In this document: positions 1 through 5,443 of the stretch, piece by piece
Position numbering within the stretch: position 1 is the first letter of the stretch
Layout of the letters: each line of letters begins with the position of its first letter
NCBI GenBank assembly: GCA_946223375.1
Contig: CAMICU010000166.1
Coordinates: forward strand, 1-7,926
Source of the DNA: an uncultured Stenotrophomonas sp.
Lineage (GTDB): Bacteria; Pseudomonadota; Gammaproteobacteria; Xanthomonadales; Xanthomonadaceae
Direction of reading: 5' to 3'
Length of the DNA stretch: 7,926 nucleotides
Notes under the pieces: model-generated
What the model saw: the letters and a program-made list of their open reading frames with translations, nothing else
The model's database searches: none
Told to the model about the DNA's origin: nothing
Program-made: the position numbers and the translations under genes

Positions 1-155
1 GCAAGAACGTGCTGGCCAAGTGCTATGGTGGCGACGTTTCGCGCAAGAAGAAGCTGCTGGAGAAGCAGAAGGAAGGCAAGAAGCGCATGAAGCAGGTGGG
101 CCGCGTGGAGATCCCGCAGGAAGCCTTCCTGGCCGTGCTGCAGATGGACAAGTAA
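1..155 (+). CDS. lepA: Elongation factor 4 (LepA), C-terminal end, partial
   Basis: The open frame enters from the left edge (first full codon at 3) and stops with TAA at 153-155, leaving the last 50 or so residues. These contain the highly conserved EF4 C-terminal domain: a [20 protein letters not shown] segment, then [11 protein letters not shown] and the terminal [10 protein letters not shown]. This lysine/arginine-rich domain is specific to EF4 and is absent from EF-G. EF4 is a ribosome-bound translational GTPase that acts on stalled or pre-translocation ribosomes. Its GTPase domain lies upstream of this window. The gene precedes lepB on the same strand with a 100-base gap in which I see no convincing terminator, so co-transcription with lepB, as in other gammaproteobacteria, is likely. 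Identity is very secure despite the short piece. Confidence 0.96.
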
Positions 156-255
156 GGCTGAATCGGGCTTTCGGCGGGGTCGGAACGCGTGATGGGGCCC
201 TGCCGCCATCGCCCTCCCGCTCGCCGGCGGCTCATTCCATTGCAAAGGAATCCGG

Positions 256-1065
256 ATGAAATGGTTTGAAATCGCGCTGGTCGTGCTGACGCTGGGCTCG
301 GGCCTGGTGCTGCTGCTGGACAAGCTGTTCCTGGCCAAGCGGCGGGCGGCCAACGCCAGCCTGCTGGACGGCGAAGAGCCGGTGATCATCGATTACTCGC
401 GGGCGTTCTTCCCGGTGCTGGCGATCGTGCTGGTGCTGCGCAGCTTCGTCGCCGAGCCGTACAAGATCCCGTCCAGCTCGATGATGCCCAACCTGCTGAT
501 CGGCGATTTCATCCTGGTCAACAAGTTCTCCTACGGCTTCCGCCTGCCGGTCACCAACACCAAGGTCATCCCGGTGTCCGAGCCGGCGCGTGGCGACGTG
601 GTGGTGTTCCAGTTCCCCGGCCATCCGGGCCAGGACAACGACCCGGCGATCGGCGAGAACTTCATCAAGCGCGTGATCGGCCTGCCCGGCGACCACATCA
701 GCTTCCGTGGCGACACGCTGTCGATCAACGGCACGCCGGTGAGCTACGAGGTCAAGGGGGATTACCCGCTGGGGGGCGAGCAGCCGCCGGCGACCCTGTT
801 GACCGAAAACCTGCCCGGTCGAACCCATACCGTGCTCGAGCACCTGGGCGTGTTCGACCCGCGTGGCCAGGGCGAGTGGGAGGTGCCGCAGGGCCATTAC
901 CTGGTCATGGGCGACAACCGCGACAACAGCGATGACGGCCGCTTCTGGGGCCTGCTGCCGGAGCAGAACCTGCGCGGCAAGGCGTTCCTGATCTGGCTCA
1001 ACTGCAGCGGCTGGTTCTGCAAGAACAGCTTCGAGCCGTCCCGCATCGGCAACCGCATCCAGTAA
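256..1065 (+). CDS. lepB: Signal peptidase I (catalytically complete copy)
   Basis: A 269-residue membrane serine protease that removes signal peptides from Sec and Tat exported preproteins at the periplasmic face of the inner membrane. Two membrane segments are visible, at about residues 4-22 and 50-65, separated by a basic cytoplasmic loop, which is the usual two-span LepB topology. Box B is IPSSSMMP, with the catalytic Ser75 directly before MMP. The general base is Lys138 in [12 protein letters not shown]. Box E is [14 protein letters not shown] at 219-232. The only cysteines are Cys250 and Cys255, probably a disulfide near the C-terminus, followed by FEPSRIG. The length is a little below the roughly 284 residues of Pseudomonas LepB. 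The ATG at 256 is preceded by AAAGGAA (244-250) at good spacing. The protein should be essential. It lies between lepA and a degenerate duplicate of itself. Confidence 0.96.
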   Translation: MKWFEIALVVLTLGSGLVLLLDKLFLAKRRAANASLLDGEEPVIIDYSRAFFPVLAIVLVLRSFVAEPYKIPSSSMMPNLLIGDFILVNKFSYGFRLPVTNTKVIPVSEPARGDVVVFQFPGHPGQDNDPAIGENFIKRVIGLPGDHISFRGDTLSINGTPVSYEVKGDYPLGGEQPPATLLTENLPGRTHTVLEHLGVFDPRGQGEWEVPQGHYLVMGDNRDNSDDGRFWGLLPEQNLRGKAFLIWLNCSGWFCKNSFEPSRIGNRIQ

Positions 1066-1070
1066 TCGGC

Positions 1071-1742
1071 ATGGAACCGGCCCGGCGCCCGCCAGCGAAA
1101 GGGGGCAGACTGCTCCTTCGCGCCTGTGCCTTCGGCGTGCTGGGCCTGGGCGGGGTGCTTTTCGTCGGCCTGGCCTTCTTCTGGAAACTCTACCGGGTGC
1201 CGTCCGGCGCGATGCTGCCCACGCTGCGGCCCGGCGACATCCTGCTGGTCGAGCGCCGCCCGGCCGCGGAGGGCGCTGTCGCGCGCGGCGCGGTGGTGGT
1301 GTTCGAGCCCGCGCAGCATCCGGGGCAGGCCTGGCTGATGCGGGTGGTCGGCCTGGGCGGTGAACGCGTCCGCTTCCAGGGCGATACCCTGTTCATCGAC
1401 GGCCAGGCACTGGCCTACCAGGACCGTGGTGCCTGGAATGGACCGGCCGGCCTGCCCGGGGATGATGCCTGGAGGTTGACCGAAAGCCTGCCAGGGCGTA
1501 CCCATGACGTGCTGGAAGTGCGGGGGCGACATGACCCGCACGGCCAGGGCGAATGGACCGTCCCGGAAGGGCAGTACTTCGTGCTGGGTGACAATCGCGA
1601 CAACAGCGAGGACAGCCGCTACTGGGGATTCCTGTCACGGGAAAACCTGCGCGGCCGGGCGCTGCGGGTCGTTTTCAACTGTTCAGGGCTGCTCTGCAGC
1701 CGTGGTTTCGAGCCGTCGCGGATCGGGGCGGCCATTCAATGA
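1071..1742 (+). CDS. Signal peptidase I paralogue lacking both catalytic residues (probable pseudoenzyme)
   Basis: A 223-residue S26-family protein starting 5 bases after lepB. It has a basic N-terminus (RRPPAKGGR), a single membrane span at about 17-38, then the periplasmic protease fold. Similarity to the upstream LepB is extensive: LPGRTHDVLE at 140-149, GQGEW, an intact box E GDNRDNSEDSRYWG at 173-186, and the same C-terminal cysteine pair (Cys204, Cys209) before FEPSRIG. Box B reads VPSGAMLP, so Ala47 occupies the catalytic serine position. Box D reads WLMRVVGLGGE, so Met90 replaces the catalytic lysine and the usual LPGD is LGGE. About eight residues before the lysine site are also missing relative to LepB. 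The frame is open throughout and codon use matches its neighbours, so it does not look like a decaying pseudogene. Automated annotation would call it signal peptidase I, but proteolysis by the Ser/Lys mechanism is not expected. A regulatory, scaffolding or substrate-holding role is inference. Confidence 0.9.
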   Translation: MEPARRPPAKGGRLLLRACAFGVLGLGGVLFVGLAFFWKLYRVPSGAMLPTLRPGDILLVERRPAAEGAVARGAVVVFEPAQHPGQAWLMRVVGLGGERVRFQGDTLFIDGQALAYQDRGAWNGPAGLPGDDAWRLTESLPGRTHDVLEVRGRHDPHGQGEWTVPEGQYFVLGDNRDNSEDSRYWGFLSRENLRGRALRVVFNCSGLLCSRGFEPSRIGAAIQ

Positions 1743-1789
1743 AGTCCATGAAGATCATCAACAACGCGCATCTGGGGAGATCGCAATGA
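1739..1789 (+). CDS. Possible 16-codon coupling/leader mini-ORF
   Basis: The frame encodes [16 protein letters not shown]. Its ATG (1739-1741) overlaps the TGA of the preceding gene (1740-1742) as ATGA, and its own TGA (1787-1789) overlaps the ATG of the DUF4845 gene (1786-1788), again as ATGA. It therefore spans the whole gap exactly. A second in-frame ATG lies at 1748. The peptide shows no domain. The arrangement would let ribosomes finishing the signal-peptidase-like gene re-initiate, cross the gap and deliver to the DUF4845 start. Alternatively it is coincidence, because the DUF4845 gene has its own good ribosome binding site inside the mini-ORF. I cannot tell from one sequence whether it is translated. 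Confidence 0.3.
   Translation: MKSMKIINNAHLGRSQ
1774..1779 (+). promoter_or_regulatory. Ribosome binding site fixing the DUF4845 start
   Basis: GGGGAG lies 6 bases before the ATG at 1786. This purine-rich site, and the prepilin-like N-terminus that follows, fix the start of the DUF4845 gene at 1786. The same frame stays open upstream to 1504, but only as a shadow inside the signal-peptidase paralogue. Confidence 0.75.
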
Positions 1790-2163
1790 AGTACAAGCAG
1801 AAAGGCATGACCCTGACCTCGTTCGTGGTAGTGCTGGCCGTGGCCGGGTTCGCTGCCTACATCGGCATGAAGCTGTTCCCGATGTACCAGGAGTTCTATG
1901 CGGTCAAGACCTCGATGAAGTCGCTGGCCAAGGAGTCCGGCAGCGCCGACATGGACCCGAACAAGGCGCAGGAACTGTTCTTCAAGCGCATGGACATGAA
2001 CTATTCGGACAGCGTCAAGCGCGACAACATCAAGTTCGACCGCATCGATGGCGGCTGGCGCATGAACGTGAGCTACGAAGTGCGCCGCCCGCTGATCGGC
2101 AACCTCGACATCGTCGGTCGTTTCGAAAATTCCCAGGATCTGACTTCGCGCAGTGTTGAATAA
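1786..2163 (+). CDS. DUF4845 family membrane protein, prepilin-like N-terminus
   Basis: A 125-residue protein with a short basic leader (MKYKQKG), one hydrophobic segment at about 8-31 and a soluble domain that should face the periplasm. I assign DUF4845 from this layout, from the [20 protein letters not shown] segment, from the downstream [15 protein letters not shown] stretch, and from its place between lepB and rnc, where this family is normally found. Its function is not established. The junction [11 protein letters not shown] resembles a type IV prepilin cleavage site (Gly followed by Met-Thr-Leu), but the glutamate expected at mature position 5 is serine. It might therefore be processed by a prepilin peptidase or might simply be a membrane anchor. 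It overlaps rnc by 11 bases. The family assignment is fairly secure; any role is unknown. Confidence 0.85.
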   Translation: MKYKQKGMTLTSFVVVLAVAGFAAYIGMKLFPMYQEFYAVKTSMKSLAKESGSADMDPNKAQELFFKRMDMNYSDSVKRDNIKFDRIDGGWRMNVSYEVRRPLIGNLDIVGRFENSQDLTSRSVE

Positions 2164-2830
2164 GACGTTCCAACGGGGTGACCTGATCGGCCACCCATTC
2201 CAGGACCAGGGTCTGCTCAAGCAGGCCCTGACCCATCGCAGTGCCGGCGCGCCGCACAACGAGCGCCTGGAGTACCTGGGCGACAGCATCGTCAACCTGC
2301 TGGTCGCCGAGGCGCTGTTCACCCGTTGGCCGAAGGCCGACGAAGGCGCGCTGACCCGCGCCCGCGCCGCACTGGTGTGCGAGGGCGCGCTGGCGGTGAT
2401 CGCGCGGACCCTCAACCTGGGCGAGCGGCTGACGCTGGGCCCCGGTGAGATGAAGTCCGGCGGCCATCGCCGCGACTCGATCCTGGCCGACACCGTGGAA
2501 GCGGTGGTGGCGGCCATCTACCTGGATGCCGGTTTCGAGGCCTGCCGCGCGCGCGTGCTGCCGTGGTTCGAGGCCTCGCTGGCCGCGGTGCCGGTCGGCA
2601 AGCCGGAGAAAGACCCCAAGACACGCCTGCAGGAATGGCTGCAGGCCCGGCAGAAGCCCCTGCCGGTGTACGAGCTGGTCTCGGAGACCGGCGACGACCA
2701 CGCCAAGCACTTCCATGTGCGCTGCCGCGTGGCTGACCCTGCCGTGACCACCGAAGGCGAAGGCACTTCGCGACGGCTGGCCGAACAACAGGCGGCTGCG
2801 GCCGCGATCGAACAACTGGATTCCAAGTGA
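2153..2830 (+). CDS. rnc: Ribonuclease III
   Basis: A 225-residue double-strand-specific endoribonuclease that cuts rRNA precursors and structured mRNAs, using Mg2+ as a dimer. The catalytic domain holds the family signature [11 protein letters not shown] (36-46), with metal and catalytic acids Glu40, Asp44, Asp113 and Glu116 (DTVEAVV). A double-stranded RNA binding domain occupies about 154-223, ending in the usual Ala-rich helix ([16 protein letters not shown]). Length matches the E. coli enzyme (226). The start is GTG at 2153; TTG at 2156 is an alternative. Both lie inside the end of the DUF4845 gene, and the nearest purine-rich sequence (AGGA, 2135-2138) is badly spaced, so translation probably depends on coupling to the upstream gene. 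Autoregulation by cleavage of its own leader, known in E. coli, cannot be judged here. Confidence 0.97.
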   Translation: MLNKTFQRGDLIGHPFQDQGLLKQALTHRSAGAPHNERLEYLGDSIVNLLVAEALFTRWPKADEGALTRARAALVCEGALAVIARTLNLGERLTLGPGEMKSGGHRRDSILADTVEAVVAAIYLDAGFEACRARVLPWFEASLAAVPVGKPEKDPKTRLQEWLQARQKPLPVYELVSETGDDHAKHFHVRCRVADPAVTTEGEGTSRRLAEQQAAAAAIEQLDSK

Positions 2831-3726
2831 ACGACACCTCCTCCCATCGCTGTGGCAGCGTCGCGGTCATCGGCCGCCCGAATGTCGGCAAATCGACCCT
2901 GACCAATGCGCTGGTCGGCGCCAAGATCAGCATCGTCTCCAACCGCCCGCAGACCACGCGGCATCGACTGCTGGGCATCGCCACCTTCCCCGAAGGCCAG
3001 TTGGTGCTGGTCGATACGCCCGGGCTGCACCGCCAGCAGAAGCGGGCGATGAACCGGGTGATGAACCGTGCCGCGCGCAGCTCGCTGGAAGGCGTGGACG
3101 CGGGCCTGCTGGTGATCGAGGCCGGCCGCTGGGACGAGGAGGACACGCTGGCCTTCAACGTGCTGCGTGACGCCGGCATCCCGGTGGTGCTGGTGGTCAA
3201 CAAGGTCGACCGGCTCAAGGACAAGGGCGCGCTGCTGCCGTTCCTGCAGGAGATCACGGTCGGCCGCGAGTTCGCCGCCGTGCATCCGATCTCCGCGCTC
3301 AAGCGCAACGGCCTGGAAGCGCTGGTGCGCGACCTGATCGGGCTGGTGCCGGTGGCCCCGCCGATGTTCGGCGAGGACGAGATCACCGACCGCAGCCAGC
3401 GTTTCCTGGCCGGCGAGCTGGTGCGCGAGCAGCTGATGCGCCAGCTTGGCGAGGAACTGCCGTACGCCACCACGGTCGAGATCGAGCGCTTTGCCGAGGA
3501 CGGCAACCTGCTGCGCATCGGTGCGGTCATCTGGGTCGAGCGCGAGGGCCAGAAGGCGATCGTGATCGGCAAGGGCGGTACCCGCCTGAAGGAAATCGGC
3601 GCCAAGGCCCGCCTGCAGATGGAGCGTCTGTTCGGTGCCAAGGTGTTCCTGGAAACCTGGGTGCGCGTGCGCGAGGGCTGGTCGGATGACGAGTCCGCGC
3701 TCAAGGCCTTCGGCTACGGCGAGTAA
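2827..3726 (+). CDS. era: GTPase Era
   Basis: A 299-residue GTPase that binds the 3' end of 16S rRNA and assists 30S subunit maturation; it is usually essential. GTPase motifs are in order: G1 GRPNVGKS (16-23), G2 threonines in QTTRH (42-46), G3 DTPG (63-66), G4 NKVD (125-128) and G5 SAL (156-158). The C-terminal KH domain contains IGKGG (247-251) and the conserved [13 protein letters not shown] strand. The start is GTG at 2827, overlapping the rnc TGA as GTGA, a 4-base overlap typical of translational coupling. Length agrees with the family (about 300). The rnc-era pairing is conserved widely, which fits linked roles in rRNA processing and assembly. Confidence 0.98.
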   Translation: MNDTSSHRCGSVAVIGRPNVGKSTLTNALVGAKISIVSNRPQTTRHRLLGIATFPEGQLVLVDTPGLHRQQKRAMNRVMNRAARSSLEGVDAGLLVIEAGRWDEEDTLAFNVLRDAGIPVVLVVNKVDRLKDKGALLPFLQEITVGREFAAVHPISALKRNGLEALVRDLIGLVPVAPPMFGEDEITDRSQRFLAGELVREQLMRQLGEELPYATTVEIERFAEDGNLLRIGAVIWVEREGQKAIVIGKGGTRLKEIGAKARLQMERLFGAKVFLETWVRVREGWSDDESALKAFGYGE

Positions 3727-3744
3727 GCACGCGCCAGCGGTGGA

Positions 3745-3768
3745 CCGGCAGCACCTCGCTGCTGCCGG
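3745..3768. repeat. Intergenic stem-loop between era and recO
   Basis: A perfect 9-bp inverted repeat, CCGGCAGCA (3745-3753) and TGCTGCCGG (3760-3768), flanks a 6-base loop CCTCGC. No T-run follows, so it is not a canonical intrinsic terminator. It may be an mRNA processing or stabilising element between era and recO, or a REP-type repeat. Its right arm begins a 14-base word, GCTGCCGGCCGGCG (3761-3774), that recurs in the hairpin after the CYTH gene (7293-7306). The inverted repeat is certain; its function is not. Confidence 0.6.
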
Positions 3769-3813
3769 CCGGCGGGCTGCGGTCTCCTGTTCTTCATTCG
3801 CCTTCTGAACGAA

Positions 3814-4545
3814 ATGCGGATCACCGACCAGCCCGGTTATGTCCTGCACGCACGGCCCTGGCGCGAGACCAGCCTGCTGGTGGAGGTGCTCACCCTCGAG
3901 CACGGCCGCATGGGGCTGGTCGCACGGGCGGTGCAGGGGGTCAAGAAGCAGGCGCTGCGGGCGGCATTGCAGCCGCTGCAGGCGATCAGTTTCGACGCGG
4001 TCCTGAACGGTGAGCTGGCGCAGCTGCGCACGGCCGAGAGCCGTGACGTGGCACCGCGCCTGCATGGCCACGCGATGCTGGCCGGCTTCTATGTGAACGA
4101 GCTGGTGATGCGGCTGGCGCCACGCCATGACCCGCTGCCCGAGCTTTACGACAGCTACGGCACGCTGCGTGCGCGGCTGCTGGACGACCCGCTGGCGTGG
4201 TCGCTGCGCCGTTTCGAGCGCGATCTGCTCGAGGCGCTGGGCTTCGGCTTTGAGTGGGACTGCGCCGCCGACGGCCAGCCGGTCGATCCGGCCGCCCGTT
4301 ACCAGCTGGATCCGCTGCAGGGGCCGTTGCGCCAGCTCAGCGAGCGCAGCGCGGCCGAACGCCGCGGCCTGGCCACCGGGGCGGCGCTGCTGGCGTTGGG
4401 CCAGGACCGCCTGCCGGCGCCTGCGGACCTGGCCAGCCTGCGCGTGCAGATGCGCGCGGTGCTGCTGCACCACCTGGGAGGGCGCGGGCTGAAGTCCTGG
4501 GAGATGCTCGGCGAGCTTGCACGTCCGGCCGAGCGCGAGGGGTAA
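3814..4545 (+). CDS. recO: DNA repair protein RecO
   Basis: A 243-residue recombination mediator that, with RecR (and RecF), loads RecA on SSB-coated single-stranded DNA and anneals strands in the RecF repair pathway. The N-terminal OB-fold is recognisable from [20 protein letters not shown] and the [15 protein letters not shown] stretch (about 8-46). The helical C-terminal domain includes the [11 protein letters not shown] segment and [16 protein letters not shown]. There is no four-cysteine zinc site, as in other gammaproteobacterial RecO proteins. Length equals that of E. coli RecO (242). The ATG at 3814 follows an 87-base gap after era with only a weak ribosome binding site (GAACGAA). It is the last plus-strand gene before a convergent gene, and the pdxJ that follows recO in many relatives is absent. 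Confidence 0.95.
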   Translation: MRITDQPGYVLHARPWRETSLLVEVLTLEHGRMGLVARAVQGVKKQALRAALQPLQAISFDAVLNGELAQLRTAESRDVAPRLHGHAMLAGFYVNELVMRLAPRHDPLPELYDSYGTLRARLLDDPLAWSLRRFERDLLEALGFGFEWDCAADGQPVDPAARYQLDPLQGPLRQLSERSAAERRGLATGAALLALGQDRLPAPADLASLRVQMRAVLLHHLGGRGLKSWEMLGELARPAEREG

Positions 4546-4562
4546 GCGCCATCGCCGGTGCA

Positions 4563-4582
4563 GGCCTGCGTTCGTGCAGGCC
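4563..4582. terminator. Hairpin between convergent genes, possible bidirectional terminator
   Basis: GGCCTGC (4563-4569) pairs with GCAGGCC (4576-4582). An extra G-T pair closes a TTCG tetraloop (4571-4574), a stable RNA loop. It sits in the 57 bases between the recO stop and the stop of the minus-strand receiver-Hpt gene, the expected place for a terminator serving both. No T-tract follows on either strand, so classical Rho-independent termination is uncertain. Confidence 0.4.
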
Positions 4583-4602
4583 CTTGACGGCGCGTGCGGC
4601 GT

Positions 4603-5319
4603 TCAGTCCAGCAATGCCTTCACTGCGCTCTCGAAGCGCTGCCGCGCGGCGGGAAGGTCCGGATTGTTGTGCAGCTGGCGCACCGCACGTGCCAGCCGCA
4701 GCGCGCCGACGAAACCGCAGCTGGCCTGCAGACGGTGCAGCTGGCTGCGCAGTGCGGCGTGATCATGGCTCTCCAGCGCGCTGATCACCGCGTTGCGCGC
4801 GACCGGCAGCTCGGACAGGAACAGTTCGCGCAGCGCGCGCAGGTGTGCTTGCTGCCCATTCAGCGCGGTGAGGGCGACGGTCTCGTCCCAGTGCGGGACG
4901 TCCTGTGCCTCATCGCCGCCATCGCCATGGTTGTCGGACTTGGCCAGGGTACGGCGGATCGCCTTGAGCAGCGTCTCGCGGGTCATCGGCTTGACCAGCG
5001 TCTCGCTGAAGCCGGCCTGCTGCAGCGCCTGCTGGGTCTCGGTGCTGGCGTCGGCGGTATGGGCAAGCGCGGACACGCTCGGATGCGCGGCGCGCAGCCG
5101 CTGCAGCAGCGTCGGGCCATCGCCGTCGGGCAGGTTCACATCGATCAGCCACAGGTCGTAATGCGCCGATTCGGCCCGCAGCAGCGCGCTGGCGAACGAG
5201 TCGGCGATATCCACCGTGGCCGGCAGGGATTCCAGTGCGAACTGGAAGAAACCTTGGCTGGTCATGTCGTCCTCGACCAGCAGCAGGTGGGGAATCGGTC
5301 CTTGGTTCTGCGTATTCAT
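4603..5319 (-). CDS. Response regulator with C-terminal Hpt domain
   Basis: A 238-residue cytoplasmic phosphorelay protein. The receiver domain (about 10-125) has the acidic pair Glu16-Asp17 in LLLVEDD, phosphoacceptor Asp60 (LIDVNLPDGDG), Thr88 and Lys110 followed by Pro (VKPM). A Gly/Asp-rich linker (about 127-143) leads to a histidine phosphotransfer domain with His195 in QLHRLQASCGFVGA, matching the Hpt pattern HxLKGxxxxxGA except that the lysine is Gln196+2 (Gln198). There is no DNA-binding or enzymatic output, so it probably shuttles phosphate within a larger relay whose hybrid kinase lies elsewhere. I chose ATG at 5319 over the frame's upstream start at 5376 because GGAGG sits 6 bases before it and a likely promoter overlaps the longer form. 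It is convergent with recO and divergent from rlmD. Partner and process are unknown. Confidence 0.88.
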   Translation of the reverse strand: MNTQNQGPIPHLLLVEDDMTSQGFFQFALESLPATVDIADSFASALLRAESAHYDLWLIDVNLPDGDGPTLLQRLRAAHPSVSALAHTADASTETQQALQQAGFSETLVKPMTRETLLKAIRRTLAKSDNHGDGGDEAQDVPHWDETVALTALNGQQAHLRALRELFLSELPVARNAVISALESHDHAALRSQLHRLQASCGFVGALRLARAVRQLHNNPDLPAARQRFESAVKALLD

Positions 5320-5325
5320 CTGCTG

Positions 5326-5330
5326 CCTCC
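5326..5330 (-). promoter_or_regulatory. Ribosome binding site fixing the receiver-Hpt start
   Basis: On the minus strand GGAGG lies 6 bases upstream of the ATG at 5319. It is the strongest Shine-Dalgarno match in the window and argues against the upstream in-frame ATG at 5376, which would add 19 residues unlike a receiver domain. Confidence 0.75.
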
Positions 5331-5348
5331 ATGCCAGCTTCTGCCTGC

Positions 5349-5376
5349 ATCTTAGCGAGGGGGGCGTCGGGCGCAA
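5349..5376 (-). promoter_or_regulatory. Putative promoter of the receiver-Hpt gene
   Basis: Read on the minus strand, TTGCGC (5376-5371) and TAAGAT (5354-5349) are separated by 16 bases, a fair match to a housekeeping sigma-70 promoter. Transcription would start near 5342, leaving a leader of about 23 bases with the GGAGG site correctly placed. This is inferred from sequence alone. Confidence 0.45.
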
Positions 5377-5403
5377 GCGGCAAAGCGCGTTCGTTCACGC
5401 TTC

Positions 5404-5412
5404 TGCGACAAT
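5404..5412 (+). promoter_or_regulatory. Putative extended -10 promoter of rlmD
   Basis: TGC followed by GACAAT (5407-5412) resembles an extended -10 element about 30 bases before the proposed rlmD start. I see no good -35 at 16-18 bases upstream. Transcription starting near 5419 would give a leader of about 25 bases. It lies about 50 bases from, and points away from, the proposed receiver-Hpt promoter. Confidence 0.35.
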
Positions 5413-5443
5413 ACGCCCCCTTTTGCCCGCAGCCTGTTGCCAC

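Noticed and set aside
234..251. ATTCC/GGAAT inverted repeat covering the lepB ribosome binding site
   Set aside because: A 5-bp stem with an 8-base loop is too weak to claim as a translational switch; chance is more likely.
20..259. Plus-strand 79-codon frame overlapping the lepA end
   Set aside because: An out-of-frame shadow of lepA that continues into the lepA-lepB gap, with no motif or ribosome binding site.
232..1541. Antisense frames opposite the two signal peptidase genes
   Set aside because: They read as His/Gln/Arg-rich complement of the S26 coding frames. The plus-strand genes carry clear family motifs.
1504..1785. N-terminal extension of the DUF4845 gene back to 1504
   Set aside because: The extension lies inside the signal-peptidase paralogue in another frame, while a good ribosome binding site precedes ATG 1786.
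2412..4473. Antisense frames of 430 and 651 codons opposite rnc, era and recO
   Set aside because: Low-complexity shadows of three securely identified genes, with no motifs and no ribosome binding sites.
4594..5355. Plus-strand 253-codon frame opposite the receiver-Hpt gene
   Set aside because: The minus-strand product has intact receiver and Hpt motifs and a strong ribosome binding site; the plus frame has neither.
5216..5443. N-terminal extension of RlmD back to 5216
   Set aside because: It would run through the opposite gene and the proposed promoters; family resemblance begins at the GTG at 5444.
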